DNA of 64,000 bases from Actinomadura sp. NAK00032 (GCF_013364275.1 NZ_CP054932.1:8494001-8558000), one strand, 5' to 3'; positions 1 to 9,346 are shown, numbered from the stretch's first letter. The notes: a model not told the origin generated them from the sequence alone. A program made the numbers and translations.

Positions 1-69
1 GTGCCGGCGCTTGCGGGACTTGGCCCGCGCCGACGTGGCCTTCGCGGCCAGGGTCTTGGTGCCTGCCAT
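1..69 (-). CDS. rplR: 50S ribosomal protein L18, N-terminal fragment
   Basis: Only the first 23 codons lie in the window; the gene continues past base 1. The start MAGTKTLAAK and the basic run that follows fit the N-terminus of L18, the 5S-rRNA-binding protein of the large subunit central protuberance. The start codon lies 2 nt after the L6 stop, the usual rplF-rplR order of the spc operon, which supports the call more than the short peptide does. Confidence 0.8.
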   Translation of the reverse strand, partial: MAGTKTLAAKATSARAKSRKRRH

Positions 70-71
70 GA

Positions 72-608
72 CTACTTACCAGCCTTTCCGACCTTGCGGC
101 GGATCTGCTCACCTTCGTAGCGCACGCCCTTGCCCTTGTACGGGTCGGGCTTGCGCAGCTTGCGGATGCGGGCGGCGATCTCGCCGACAAGCTGCTTGTC
201 GATGCCCTCGACGGTCAGCTGCGTCGGCCGCTCGACCGTGAACTTGATGCCGTCCGGGGCCTCGAACGGGATCGGGTGGCTGTAGCCGAGGGAGAACTCG
301 ACGTTCTGCCCCTTGGCCACCACCCGGTAGCCGACGCCCTGGATGACCAGGGTCTTCTTGTAGCCGTCGGTCACCCCGACGACCATGTTGTTGATCAGCG
401 TCCGCGTGAGCCCGTGCAGCCCGCGCACCTTGTTCACATCGTTCGGCCGGGTGACGACGATCGTGCCGTCCTCCTGGCTGACCTCGATGGGCTCGGCGAC
501 GGTGTGCGACAGCGTGCCCTTCGGCCCCTTGACGGTGACCTCCCGGCCGTCGAGGCTCACCTCGACACCGCTGGGCACGGTGATGGGAAGACGTCCAATA
601 CGAGACAT
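72..608 (-). CDS. rplF: 50S ribosomal protein L6
   Basis: L6 binds 23S rRNA near the factor-binding centre of the large subunit. The 178-residue length is typical. The N-terminus MSRIGRLPITVPSGV and the C-terminal signature KLRKPDPYKGKGVRYEGE are diagnostic, and two tandem L6 folds are expected. A GGGGAGG ribosome-binding site lies 9 nt before the ATG. It sits in the spc operon, 16 nt after rpsH and directly before rplR. Confidence 0.97.
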   Translation of the reverse strand: MSRIGRLPITVPSGVEVSLDGREVTVKGPKGTLSHTVAEPIEVSQEDGTIVVTRPNDVNKVRGLHGLTRTLINNMVVGVTDGYKKTLVIQGVGYRVVAKGQNVEFSLGYSHPIPFEAPDGIKFTVERPTQLTVEGIDKQLVGEIAARIRKLRKPDPYKGKGVRYEGEQIRRKVGKAGK

Positions 609-624
609 TGTTCGGTACCTCCCC

Positions 625-1023
625 TCACCAGACGTAGGCGAGGACTTCCCCGCCCACGCCGCGCTTGCCCGCCTGACGGTCGGTCATCAGGCCGGAGGAC
701 GTCGAGATGATCGCGACGCCCAGTCCGCCCAGGACCCTCGGCAGGTTGTCCTTCTTCGCGTACACGCGCAGACCCGGCTTCGAGACGCGCTTGATGCCGG
801 CGATCGAACGCTCCCGGGTCGGGCCGAACTTGAGCTCGATCAGGAGCTCCTTGCCCACCTTGGCGTCCTGCACGTTCCAGCCCGAGATGTAGCCCTCCTG
901 CTGGAGGATCTCGGCGATGTGCGCCTTGATCTTCGAGTACGGCATCGCCACTGAGTCGTGGTACGCCGAATTCGCGTTGCGCAGACGCGTCAGCATGTCT
1001 GCGATCGGGTCGGTCATCGTCAT
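625..1023 (-). CDS. rpsH: 30S ribosomal protein S8
   Basis: S8 is a primary binder of the 16S rRNA central domain and in many bacteria represses its own operon. The protein has 132 residues, opens MTMTDPIADMLTRLRNA and carries the C-terminal signature STSSGLMTDRQA. A second in-frame ATG two codons later is an alternative start. A hairpin at 1136-1168 lies between rpsN and this gene, so translation or stability of the distal spc genes could be set there. Confidence 0.97.
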   Translation of the reverse strand: MTMTDPIADMLTRLRNANSAYHDSVAMPYSKIKAHIAEILQQEGYISGWNVQDAKVGKELLIELKFGPTRERSIAGIKRVSKPGLRVYAKKDNLPRVLGGLGVAIISTSSGLMTDRQAGKRGVGGEVLAYVW

Positions 1024-1135
1024 GGCCTACAGGCCCTCCCTCGCCACGGTTTCCTCGGGTTGATGCGGCCCGTGGACCTTTGGCGCGGTCGTGGACGCCC
1101 TCTCGGGCGCCCGGTTGGTCATTACAGGCCGGTGT

Positions 1136-1168
1136 CCGCCCCCGGGGCCTGCGCCCCGGGGGAGGCGG
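1136..1168 (-). promoter_or_regulatory. Intra-operon GC hairpin between rpsN and rpsH
   Basis: The arms CCCGGGGC (1141-1148) and GCCCCGGG (1153-1160) pair around a 4-nt loop. Outer arms CCGCC and GGCGG extend the stem past a small bulge. It directly abuts the rpsN stop codon. There is no T-run, and the operon continues beyond it, so an attenuator or mRNA-processing site is more likely than a full terminator. That role is inference. Confidence 0.5.
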
Positions 1169-1354
1169 TCACCAGCTGGACTTCGTGATGCCGGGCAGCT
1201 CGCCGCGGTGGGCCATCTCCCGGAAGCACACCCGGCAGAGGCCGAACTTCCGGTAGACGGAGCGCGGACGCCCGCAGCGCGAGCAACGAGTGTACGCGCG
1301 CACCTCGAACTTCGGCTTCCGCGCCGCCTTGGCGATCAGCGACTTCTTCGCCAT
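1169..1354 (-). CDS. rpsN: 30S ribosomal protein S14, zinc-binding type
   Basis: This is a 61-residue S14 of the short zinc-binding (type Z) class. Two CxxC pairs (CSRC and CRVC) supply the zinc ligands. S14 sits in the 30S head. Many actinobacteria also carry a longer zinc-free paralogue elsewhere that replaces it under zinc limitation; none is in this window. It lies between rplE and rpsH in normal spc order. Confidence 0.96.
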   Translation of the reverse strand: MAKKSLIAKAARKPKFEVRAYTRCSRCGRPRSVYRKFGLCRVCFREMAHRGELPGITKSSW

Positions 1355-1407
1355 GCTCAGCTCTCCTTGTTGCGATCCTCAGCCGGATGACCGGCTGCCG
1401 TGGAAGC

Positions 1408-1983
1408 TCAGGCTTCCTTGAAGGGGAAGCCCAGGAGCTTGAGCAGCGCCCGGCCCTCGTCGTCGGTCTTCGCGCTGGTCACGACCGTGATGTCCATGCC
1501 CCGCTGCCGGTCGACCTTGTCCGGGTCAACCTCGTGGAACATGACCTGCTCGGTCAGCCCGAAGGTGTAGTTGCCGTTGCCGTCGAACTGCTTCGGCGAC
1601 AGGCCGCGGAAGTCGCGGATGCGGGGCAGCGCGGTGGCGAGCAGCCGGTCCAGGAACTCCCACATGCGGTCGCCGCGCAGCGTGGCGTGCGCGCCGATCG
1701 GCATGCCCTCGCGCAGCTTGAACTGCGCGATGGACTTGCGGGCCCGGTTGACCGCCGGCTTCTGGCCGGTGATCAGCGACAGGTCGCGGATCGCGCCCTC
1801 GATCAGCTTGGCGTCCTTGGCCGCGTCGCCGACGCCCATGTTGACCACGATCTTGGTCAGCGTGGGGATCTGCATGACGTTGGCGTAGCCGAACTGCTCG
1901 CGCATCTGCCCCGCGATCTCCTCGCGGTAGCGGACCTTGAGCCTCGGCGTCGGCACGGGACGCTCGGTGACGGTCTCGGTCAT
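1408..1983 (-). CDS. rplE: 50S ribosomal protein L5
   Basis: L5 binds 5S rRNA and contacts P-site tRNA from the central protuberance. It is 191 residues, with the family motifs RARKSIAQFKLREGMPIG and the C-terminal DITVVTSAKTDDE. The N-terminal extension rich in Thr and Pro is common in actinobacteria. It follows rplX by 5 nt and precedes rpsN by 53 nt, consistent with spc operon coupling. Confidence 0.97.
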   Translation of the reverse strand: MTETVTERPVPTPRLKVRYREEIAGQMREQFGYANVMQIPTLTKIVVNMGVGDAAKDAKLIEGAIRDLSLITGQKPAVNRARKSIAQFKLREGMPIGAHATLRGDRMWEFLDRLLATALPRIRDFRGLSPKQFDGNGNYTFGLTEQVMFHEVDPDKVDRQRGMDITVVTSAKTDDEGRALLKLLGFPFKEA

Positions 1984-1988
1984 CGGTC

Positions 1989-2297
1989 TCAGATCTCCTT
2001 ACCGCTACGGCGCGAGATCCGAACCTTCGTGCCGTCGTCGTTGATGCGGTAACCGACCCGTACCGGCTTGCCGTCCTCGACGATGGCGACGTTGCTGGCG
2101 TGCAGCGGCGCCTCCACCGTGACGCGGCCGCTCTCCTTGCCGGCACGCTGCTGGTCGGCCTTGATGTTCTTGGTGATGAGGTTGACGCCCTCGACGACGA
2201 CGCGCTCGGCGCGCGGGTCGACGCGCAGGACCTTGCCCGTCGCGCCCTTGTCCTTGCCGGCGAGGACGATGACCTCGTCGCCCTTGCGGATCTTCAT
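1989..2297 (-). CDS. rplX: 50S ribosomal protein L24
   Basis: L24 is an assembly-initiator protein that binds the 5' end of 23S rRNA. It has 102 residues with an N-terminal KOW motif (MKIRKGDEVIVLAGKDKG). The start codon overlaps the rplN stop by one base (TGATG), a standard translational coupling. The neighbours rplN and rplE confirm the assignment. Confidence 0.97.
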   Translation of the reverse strand: MKIRKGDEVIVLAGKDKGATGKVLRVDPRAERVVVEGVNLITKNIKADQQRAGKESGRVTVEAPLHASNVAIVEDGKPVRVGYRINDDGTKVRISRRSGKEI

Positions 2298-2665
2298 CAG
2301 AGCACCTCCGGCGCGAGCGAGATGATGCGCATGAACTTCTTCTCGCGCAGTTCGCGGCCCACCGGGCCGAAGATACGGGTGCCGCGGGGGTCGCCGCCGT
2401 CCCGGATCAGGACGGCGGCGTTCTCGTCGAAGCGGATGTAGGAGCCGTCCGGGCGCCGGCGCTCCTTGCGGGTGCGCACGACGACCGCCTTGACGACGTC
2501 ACCCTTCTTCACGCCCGCGCCGGGAAGGGCGTCCTTCACCGTCGCGACGATGATGTCGCCGACTCCCGCGTAGCGCCGACCCGAGCCGCCGAGAACCCGG
2601 ATGCAAAGGATCTCCTTCGCACCCGTGTTGTCGGCGACCTTGAGTCGCGACTCCTGCTGGATCAC
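2297..2665 (-). CDS. rplN: 50S ribosomal protein L14
   Basis: L14 lies at the subunit interface of the 50S particle. At 122 residues it has the standard length. MIQQESRLKVADNTGAKE at the start and FGPVGRELREKKFMRIISLA near the end are the family signatures. It is the first gene of the spc block. About 98 nt separate it from rpsQ, so a secondary spc promoter could lie there, but I found no convincing box. Confidence 0.97.
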   Translation of the reverse strand: MIQQESRLKVADNTGAKEILCIRVLGGSGRRYAGVGDIIVATVKDALPGAGVKKGDVVKAVVVRTRKERRRPDGSYIRFDENAAVLIRDGGDPRGTRIFGPVGRELREKKFMRIISLAPEVL

Positions 2666-2763
2666 GTCAACTCCTGTTCGTCACACCGGTTCTGCACCGG
2701 ATCTCGTCCGGCCAGCCTGGTGGAACCAGTCATGTACAAGTGCGGGACTCGCGCCCCGCGGGC

Positions 2764-3036
2764 CTACTTGGCCTTCTCGAGGATCTCCACCACGCGCCAC
2801 CGCTTGGTGGCCGACAGCGGACGGGTCTCCATGAGACGGACGCGGTCGCCCACGCCGCACTCGTTGCCCTCGTCGTGAGCCTTGTAGTTCTTCGTGCGGC
2901 GGATCACCTTGTGGTACCGGCGGTGGGTCACGCGGTCCTCGACGGACACGACCACGGTCTTGTCCATCTTGTCGCTGACCACGAGGCCCTCAAGCACCTT
3001 GCGGGTGGTCCGCTGCTCCGTCTGCTGCTCGGTCAT
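2764..3036 (-). CDS. rpsQ: 30S ribosomal protein S17
   Basis: S17 is a small OB-fold protein binding the 5' domain of 16S rRNA. The 90-residue protein contains GLVVSDKMDKTVVVSVE and the signature GDRVRLMETRPLSATKRWRV. The first codon overlaps the rpmC stop by 4 nt (ATGA). It closes the S10 operon proper; the 98-nt gap that follows separates it from rplN. Confidence 0.97.
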   Translation of the reverse strand: MTEQQTEQRTTRKVLEGLVVSDKMDKTVVVSVEDRVTHRRYHKVIRRTKNYKAHDEGNECGVGDRVRLMETRPLSATKRWRVVEILEKAK

Positions 3037-3278
3037 TCGTTGCCCTCCGCGGCGTCGTCCTCGGCGACCGTGACGATGCCGAGCTCGCGCTCCCGCATCA
3101 CGGTGTAGATGCGGGCGATCTCGCGCTTGACGGTGCGCAGCCGCCCGTGGCTCTCAAGCTGGCCGGTCGCGGCCTGGAAGCGGAGGTTGAACAGCTCCTC
3201 CTTGGCCTCCTTGAGCTTGGTGACCAGGACGTCCTCGGGCTCGGTCCGCAGGTCGTCGGCGGTAAGACCCTTGGCCAT
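3033..3278 (-). CDS. rpmC: 50S ribosomal protein L29
   Basis: L29 surrounds the nascent-peptide exit tunnel together with L23 and helps bind the signal recognition particle. The core LKEAKEELFNLRFQAATGQL is diagnostic. The 81-residue length includes an acidic C-terminal tail seen in actinobacterial versions. It overlaps rplP by one base upstream and rpsQ by four downstream. Confidence 0.96.
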   Translation of the reverse strand: MAKGLTADDLRTEPEDVLVTKLKEAKEELFNLRFQAATGQLESHGRLRTVKREIARIYTVMRERELGIVTVAEDDAAEGNE

Positions 3279-3697
3279 CAGGACTCACCCACCTCTCGCT
3301 TAACGATCTTGCACTTCATGGGAAGCTTGTGGATCGCGCGGGTGAGGGCCTCCCGAGCCACCTGCTCGTTCGGGTAGGAGATCTCGAAGAGCACGCGGCC
3401 CGGCTTCACGTTGGCCACCCACCACTCCACGGAGCCCTTGCCGGAGCCCATGCGGGTCTCGGCGGGCTTCTTGGTCAGCGGACGGTCCGGGAAGATGTTG
3501 ATCCAGACCTTGCCGCCGCGCTTGATGTGACGGGTCATGGCGATACGAGCGGCCTCGATCTGCCGGTTCGTCACGTACGCGGGCTCGACGGCCTGGATGC
3601 CGTACTCGCCGAACGTCACCCTCGTGCCGCCCTTGGCCATGCCACGGCGCTTCGGGTGGTGCTGCTTGCGGTGCTTGACCTTGCGAGGGATCAGCAT
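3278..3697 (-). CDS. rplP: 50S ribosomal protein L16
   Basis: L16 shapes the A-site tRNA channel of the large subunit. It is 139 residues, starting MLIPRKVKHRKQHHPKR and containing RMGSGKGSVEWWVANVKPG. It lies 7 nt after rpsC and overlaps rpmC by one base, the usual S10-operon arrangement. Confidence 0.97.
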   Translation of the reverse strand: MLIPRKVKHRKQHHPKRRGMAKGGTRVTFGEYGIQAVEPAYVTNRQIEAARIAMTRHIKRGGKVWINIFPDRPLTKKPAETRMGSGKGSVEWWVANVKPGRVLFEISYPNEQVAREALTRAIHKLPMKCKIVKREVGES

Positions 3698-3704
3698 CGG
3701 TTAC

Positions 3705-4570
<866 letters not shown>

Positions 4571-4571
<1 letters not shown>

Positions 4572-4954
4572 TACCGGGCCCTCCTCGTCTTCTTACCGCC
4601 GCCCGACGCGGACACCGCGTCGTCCCGCGATTCCACGACCACGGTGATGTGGCTCGTGCGCTTGTTGATGCGGTAAGCCCGGCCCTGGGCACGGGGGCGG
4701 AAACGCTTGAGCGTCGGCCCCTCGTCCACCCACGCACGGCTCACGACGAGCGTGTCCGAGTCGAGCTTGAAGTTGTGCTCGGCGTTGGCGATGGCACTCG
4801 CCAGCACCTTGCCCACCGGCTCACTCGCAGCCTGGGGGGCGAACCGCAGCACCGCCTGAGCCTCCGCGGCAGGCAGGCCGCGGATGAGGTCCACCACGCG
4901 GCGGGCCTTCCTGGGCGTGACGCGGATGTACCGCGCCTGGGCCCTGGCTTCCAT
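4571..4954 (-). CDS. rplV: 50S ribosomal protein L22
   Basis: L22 has a globular body on the 50S surface and a hairpin that narrows the exit tunnel at the macrolide site. The 127 residues open MEARAQARYIRVTPRKARRV, and the hairpin region LKRFRPRAQGRAYRINKRTS is intact with no duplication. A lysine-rich tail follows. It lies between rpsS and rpsC. Confidence 0.97.
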
Positions 4955-4990
4955 CGCTGTTCCTCTCCGTACGATCTCTGCTCTGCCTGC

Positions 4991-5272
4991 TCAGCCTCGG
5001 CGGCTGCGGCGGTCTTCCTTGACGTGGCTGCGGAACGTGCGCGTCGGCGCGAACTCGCCGAGCTTGTGCCCCACCATCGAGTCGGTGATGAACACCGGGA
5101 CGTGCTTGCGGCCGTCGTGCACGGCGATCGTGTGACCGATCATGTCCGGCACGATCATGGAGCGCCGCGACCACGTCTTGATGACGTTCTTGGTGCCCTT
5201 CTCGTTCTGGGCGTCCACCTTCTTGATCAGGTGGTCGTCCACGAACGGGCCCTTCTTAAGGCTACGTGGCAT
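4991..5272 (-). CDS. rpsS: 30S ribosomal protein S19
   Basis: S19 sits in the 30S head and contacts S13 and the A-site finger. It is 93 residues and starts MPRSLKKGPFVDDHLIKKV, a near-invariant family N-terminus, followed later by HNGRKHVPVFI-like sequence (here VHDGRKHVPVFITDSMVGHK). It stands 12 nt after rplB in canonical order. Confidence 0.98.
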   Translation of the reverse strand: MPRSLKKGPFVDDHLIKKVDAQNEKGTKNVIKTWSRRSMIVPDMIGHTIAVHDGRKHVPVFITDSMVGHKLGEFAPTRTFRSHVKEDRRSRRG

Positions 5273-5284
5273 GACGAGCGACTC

Positions 5285-6118
5285 CTACCGCTTCTTCTTG
5301 CTGCGACGACGGACGATCAGCCGGTCGCTCGACTTGTTCGCCTGGCGAGTGCGGCCTTCCTTCTTGCCGCCGGGGTTCACCGGGTGGCGGCCACCGGAGG
5401 TCTTGCCCTCACCACCGCCGTGCGGGTGGTCGATCGGGTTCATGGCGACACCGCGGACGGTCGGGCGCTTGCCCTTCCACCGCATGCGGCCGGCCTTGCC
5501 CCAGTTGATGTTCGACTGCTCGGCGTTGCCGACCTCGCCGACCGTGGCGCGGCAGCGCACGTCCACCATCCGCATCTCGCCGGAGGGCATGCGCAGCGTG
5601 GCGTACTTGCCCTCCTTGGCCAGCAGCTGGACGCCGGCGCCCGCGCTGCGGGCGATCTTGGCGCCGCCGCCGGGGCGGAGCTCGATGGCGTGCACGACCG
5701 TACCGGTCGGGATGTTGCGCAGCGGCAGGCAGTTGCCCGGCTTGATGTCCGCGCCCGGCCCGTTCTCCACCCGGTCGCCCTGCTTGAGGCCGCGGGGGGC
5801 GAGGATGTAGCGCTTCTCGCCGTCCACGTAGTGCAGCAGCGCGATCCGCGCGGTGCGGTTCGGGTCGTACTCGATGTGCGCGACCTTGGCCGGCACGCCG
5901 TCCTTGTCGTGCCGGCGGAAGTCGATCAGGCGGTAGGCGCGCTTGTGCCCGCCGCCCTGGTGCCGGGTCGTGATGCGGCCGTGGTTGTTGCGGCCGCCCT
6001 TCTTGGGGAGCGGACGCAGCAGCGACTTCTCCGGCTCGTCGCGTGTGATCTCGACGAAGTCGGCCACGCTGGAGCCGCGACGCCCCGGAGTCGTCGGCTT
6101 GTAGTTACGGATGCCCAT
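5285..6118 (-). CDS. rplB: 50S ribosomal protein L2
   Basis: L2 is required for subunit association and peptidyl transfer. The 277-residue protein has the OB-fold and SH3-like domains, with GRNNHGRITTRHQGGGHKR near residues 41-59. The conserved loop VRGVAMNPIDHPHGGGEG carries the histidine implicated in the peptidyl-transferase centre. The strongly basic C-terminus ends SKKKR. Confidence 0.98.
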   Translation of the reverse strand: MGIRNYKPTTPGRRGSSVADFVEITRDEPEKSLLRPLPKKGGRNNHGRITTRHQGGGHKRAYRLIDFRRHDKDGVPAKVAHIEYDPNRTARIALLHYVDGEKRYILAPRGLKQGDRVENGPGADIKPGNCLPLRNIPTGTVVHAIELRPGGGAKIARSAGAGVQLLAKEGKYATLRMPSGEMRMVDVRCRATVGEVGNAEQSNINWGKAGRMRWKGKRPTVRGVAMNPIDHPHGGGEGKTSGGRHPVNPGGKKEGRTRQANKSSDRLIVRRRSKKKR

Positions 6119-6160
6119 CTTTTTCGTTCATCCCTTGTCTGCTTCGGGACCTCGGCCTGG

Positions 6161-6460
6161 TTAGGCCGGGCCGCCGAAGATGTCGATCCGCTCGCCCTCA
6201 GCCAGGCTGACGATGGCGCGCTTGGTGTCCTTGCGCTTGCCGTAGCCGAACCGGGTCCGCTTGCGCTTGCCCGGGCGGTTGAGCGTGTTCACGTTCGTCA
6301 CCTTGACGCCGAACACCGCCTCGACGGCCTGCTTGATCTGCGTCTTGTTGGCGTCCGGGCGGACGACGAACGTGTACTTGTTCTCGTCCAGCAGCCCGTA
6401 GCTCTTCTCCGAGACGACCGGCGCGATGATGACGTCGCGGGGGTCAGCGATCTTGTTCAT
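6161..6460 (-). CDS. rplW: 50S ribosomal protein L23
   Basis: L23 forms the docking site for trigger factor and SRP at the tunnel exit. It is 99 residues, with DVIIAPVVSEKSYGLLDENK near the start and the rRNA-binding stretch RPGKRKRTRFGYGKRKDTKR. It lies 12 nt after rplD and 42 nt before rplB. Confidence 0.97.
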   Translation of the reverse strand: MNKIADPRDVIIAPVVSEKSYGLLDENKYTFVVRPDANKTQIKQAVEAVFGVKVTNVNTLNRPGKRKRTRFGYGKRKDTKRAIVSLAEGERIDIFGGPA

Positions 6461-6472
6461 GTGCGACCCTCC

Positions 6473-7075
6473 TTACTTCTTCGCCGCGCGCGAGATGAAC
6501 TCGTCGTACGCCGCCTTCGTGAAGACGACGTCGTCGTTCACCAGCACGTCGTAGGTGTTGAGCTGGTCGGAGACGAGCACGTGCACGCTCGGCTCGTTGC
6601 GCAGGCTCTTCCAGGTCAGCTCGTCCTCGCGGTCCAGGACCAGGAGGACGCGCTTGGCCTCGGTGACCTCGCGCAGGGCCTTCAGCGCCGTCTTCGTCTT
6701 CGGGGTGTCGCCCTCGATGAGCCCGTCCACGACGTGCACCCGGCCGAACCGGGCGCGGTCGGACAGGGCGCCGCGCAGCGCGGCGGCCTTCATCTTCTTG
6801 GGCGTCTTCTGCGAGTAGTCCCGCGGCTGCGGGCCGTGCACGATGCCGCCGCCGGCGAACTGGGGCGCGCGGGTCGAGCCCTGGCGGGCGCGGCCGGTGC
6901 CCTTCTGCCGGTACGGCTTCTTGCCACCGCCGCGGACGTCGCCGCGGGTCTTGGTGGCGTGCGTGCCCTGGCGCGCCGCGGCCAGCTGCGCCACCACGAC
7001 CTGGTGGATCAGCGGCACGCTGGTCTTCGCGTCGAAGACCTCGCCGGGCAGGTCGATGTCGAGCTTGGAGGTCAC
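6473..7075 (-). CDS. rplD: 50S ribosomal protein L4
   Basis: L4 contributes an extended loop to the exit tunnel, and in enterobacteria also represses the S10 operon. The loop region KPYRQKGTGRARQGSTRAPQ is conserved. At 200 residues the length is normal. The start overlaps the rplC stop by 4 nt, so the two are probably translated together. Confidence 0.97.
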   Translation of the reverse strand: MTSKLDIDLPGEVFDAKTSVPLIHQVVVAQLAAARQGTHATKTRGDVRGGGKKPYRQKGTGRARQGSTRAPQFAGGGIVHGPQPRDYSQKTPKKMKAAALRGALSDRARFGRVHVVDGLIEGDTPKTKTALKALREVTEAKRVLLVLDREDELTWKSLRNEPSVHVLVSDQLNTYDVLVNDDVVFTKAAYDEFISRAAKK

Positions 7076-7722
7076 TTGCCCGTCCCCTTCACTGCGTCGC
7101 GGACCAGCACCACGCCGCCGTTGGGACCGGGAACCGCGCCCTTGATGAGCAGCAGGTTCTTCTCCGCGTCGATGGCGTGGACGGTCAGGTTCTGCACGGT
7201 GGTACGGGCGTTGCCGTGCCGTCCCGCCATGCGGAGGCCCTTGAAGACGCGACCCGGGGTCGCGCAGCCGCCGATCGAACCCGGCGAGCGGTGCTTGCGC
7301 TGGGTGCCGTGCGAGGCGCTCAGGCCCTTAAAGCCGTGGCGCTTCATGACACCGGCGGTGCCCTTGCCCTTGCTCGTGCCGGTCACGTCGATCTTCTGGC
7401 CGGCCTCGAAGACGTCGGCGGTGATCTCCTGGCCGAGTTCGTACTCGGTGGTGTCGTCGGCCCGCAGTTCGACGAGGTAGCGGCGCGGCGTGACGCCGGC
7501 CTTCTCGAAGTGACCCGAGCGCGGCTTGTTCACCTTGCGCGGGTCGATCTGCCCGAACCCGATCTGGACGGCGGTGTAGCCGTCCTTCTCCTGGTTCTTG
7601 AGCTGGGTGACGACACACGGCCCGGCCTGGACGACGGTCACCGGAACCATCCGGCCCTCATCGTCGAAGACCTGGGTCATGCCGAGCTTCTCGCCCAGGA
7701 CGCCCTTCCTCTGCGTACTCAT
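7072..7722 (-). CDS. rplC: 50S ribosomal protein L3
   Basis: L3 is one of the first proteins to bind 23S rRNA and reaches towards the peptidyl-transferase centre. I start it at the ATG giving MSTQRKGVLGEKLGMTQVFD (216 residues); a further in-frame start 12 codons upstream would add a sequence not typical of L3 and run into rpsJ. The loop MAGRHGNARTTVQNL, near the C-terminus, is the methylated-glutamine region of other L3 proteins. Confidence 0.96.
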   Translation of the reverse strand: MSTQRKGVLGEKLGMTQVFDDEGRMVPVTVVQAGPCVVTQLKNQEKDGYTAVQIGFGQIDPRKVNKPRSGHFEKAGVTPRRYLVELRADDTTEYELGQEITADVFEAGQKIDVTGTSKGKGTAGVMKRHGFKGLSASHGTQRKHRSPGSIGGCATPGRVFKGLRMAGRHGNARTTVQNLTVHAIDAEKNLLLIKGAVPGPNGGVVLVRDAVKGTGK

Positions 7723-7735
7723 CTCGGTGCGTCCC

Positions 7736-8044
7736 TTAGAGCTTGATCTCGATGTCAACGCCGGCCGGAAGGTCGAGCCGCATCAGCGAGTCGACCGTCT
7801 TGGGCGTCGGGTCGATGATGTCGATCAACCGCTTGTGCGTGCGCATCTCGAAGTGCTCGCGGCTGTCCTTGTACTTGTGCGGCGAGCGGATGACGCAGTA
7901 CACGTTCTTCTCGGTCGGCAGCGGCACCGGGCCCGCGACCTTGGCGCCCGTCCGCGTCACCGTCTCAACGATCTTCTTCGCGGAGGTGTCGATGACCTCG
8001 TGGTCGTAGGCCTTGAGCCGGATGCGGATCTTCTGTCCCGCCAT
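7736..8044 (-). CDS. rpsJ: 30S ribosomal protein S10
   Basis: S10 is a 30S head protein that also joins antitermination complexes with NusB and NusG. The 102 residues begin MAGQKIRIRLKAYDHEVID and include the signature KSPH-type stretch VIRSPHKYKDSREHFEMRTH. An AAAGGA site lies 14 nt before the ATG. It is the first gene of the S10 operon, separated from tuf by a strong terminator. Confidence 0.98.
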   Translation of the reverse strand: MAGQKIRIRLKAYDHEVIDTSAKKIVETVTRTGAKVAGPVPLPTEKNVYCVIRSPHKYKDSREHFEMRTHKRLIDIIDPTPKTVDSLMRLDLPAGVDIEIKL

Positions 8045-8095
8045 GGTGGCCTCGGTGTCCTTTGCTGTAGTGCCGCTGTTTACTTCATGGTCGTG

Positions 8096-8141
8096 ACGCG
8101 GCGGCCCGGCGTGGGGAGTCCCAGCGGCCGGGCCGCCGCGT
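8096..8141 (-). terminator. Terminator after tuf
   Basis: A perfect 14-bp inverted repeat (CGCGGCGGCCCGGC at 8097-8110, partner at 8127-8140) gains a 15th A-T pair at 8096/8141. The loop is 16 nt. It begins 12 nt after the tuf stop. No U-tract follows, as is common in actinobacteria. It separates the str and S10 transcription units. Confidence 0.8.
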
Positions 8142-8152
8142 GACGAGGGGTG

Positions 8153-9346
8153 TTACTTGATGACCTTGGTGACGCGACCGGCGCCCACCGTCCGGCCACC
8201 CTCGCGGATGGCGAACTTCAGGCCCTCCTCCATGGCGACGGGCTGGATCAGCTCGACGCGCATCTCGGTGTTGTCGCCCGGCATGACCATCTCGGTGCCC
8301 TCGGGGAGGTTCACCACGCCGGTGACGTCCGTGGTCCGGAAGTAGAACTGCGGACGGTAGTTGTTGAAGAACGGCGTGTGGCGGCCGCCCTCGTCCTTGG
8401 ACAGGATGTAGACCTGCGCCTCGAACTCGGTGTGCGGGGTGTTGGTGCCCGGCTTGATGACGCACTGGCCGCGCTCGACGTCCTCGCGCTTGATGCCGCG
8501 CAGGAGCAGGCCGACGTTGTCGCCCGCCTGGCCCTGGTCGAGCAGCTTGCGGAACATCTCGACACCGGTGACGGTGGTCGAGGTGGACTCGGGCTTGATG
8601 CCGATGATGTCGACGGTCTCGTTGACGTTGACGACACCGCGCTCGATGCGGCCGGTCACGACGGTGCCGCGGCCGGTGATCGAGAAGACGTCCTCGATCG
8701 GCATCAGGAACGGCTTCTCGGTGTCGCGCACCGGCTCGGGCACGTTCTCGTCGACGGCGGTCATCAGCTCGACGATGGACTCGCCCCACTTCTCGTCGCC
8801 CTGCAGCGCCTGGTAGGCGGAGACGCGGACGACCGGGACGTCGTCGCCCGGGAACTCGTACTCGGAGAGCAGCTCGCGGACCTCGAGCTCGACGAGCTCC
8901 AGGATCTCCTCGTCGTCCACCATGTCGCACTTGTTCAGCGCGACGACGATGTAGGGGACGCCGACCTGGCGGGCCAGGAGCACGTGCTCCTTGGTCTGCG
9001 GCATCGGGCCGTCGGTGGCGGCGACCACCAGGATGGCGCCGTCCATCTGCGCCGCACCGGTGATCATGTTCTTGATGTAGTCCGCGTGCCCCGGGCAGTC
9101 GACGTGCGCGTAGTGCCGGGCCTCGGTCTGGTACTCGACGTGCGCGATCGAGATCGTGATGCCGCGCTCGCGCTCCTCCGGCGCCTTGTCGATGTCCTCG
9201 AACGGCGTGAAGGGGTTGAGGTCCGGGTACTTGTCGTGGAGCACCTTGGTGATCGCCGCGGTAAGCGTGGTCTTACCGTGGTCGATGTGTCCAATGGTGC
9301 CGATGTTCACGTGCGGCTTCGTCCGCTCGAACTTGGCCTTCGCCAC
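8153..9346 (-). CDS. tuf: Elongation factor Tu
   Basis: EF-Tu delivers aminoacyl-tRNA to the ribosome as a GTP complex. The G-domain motifs are all present: GHIDHGKTT (P-loop), DCPGH, and NKCDM. Domains 2 and 3 follow in a 397-residue protein ending GRVTKVIK. The start is GTG, read as MAKAKFERTKPH, with AAGGAG 6 nt upstream. A 12-residue region after residue 40 is shorter than in Gram-negative EF-Tu, as expected. It lies 82 nt after fusA, so it may be co-transcribed or have its own promoter. Confidence 0.98.
   Translation of the reverse strand: MAKAKFERTKPHVNIGTIGHIDHGKTTLTAAITKVLHDKYPDLNPFTPFEDIDKAPEERERGITISIAHVEYQTEARHYAHVDCPGHADYIKNMITGAAQMDGAILVVAATDGPMPQTKEHVLLARQVGVPYIVVALNKCDMVDDEEILELVELEVRELLSEYEFPGDDVPVVRVSAYQALQGDEKWGESIVELMTAVDENVPEPVRDTEKPFLMPIEDVFSITGRGTVVTGRIERGVVNVNETVDIIGIKPESTSTTVTGVEMFRKLLDQGQAGDNVGLLLRGIKREDVERGQCVIKPGTNTPHTEFEAQVYILSKDEGGRHTPFFNNYRPQFYFRTTDVTGVVNLPEGTEMVMPGDNTEMRVELIQPVAMEEGLKFAIREGGRTVGAGRVTKVIK

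Noticed and set aside
4649..7480. A 943-codon open frame on the plus strand
   Set aside because: It lies opposite rplV-rplC, which are certain; long antisense frames are a normal by-product of GC-rich codon bias.
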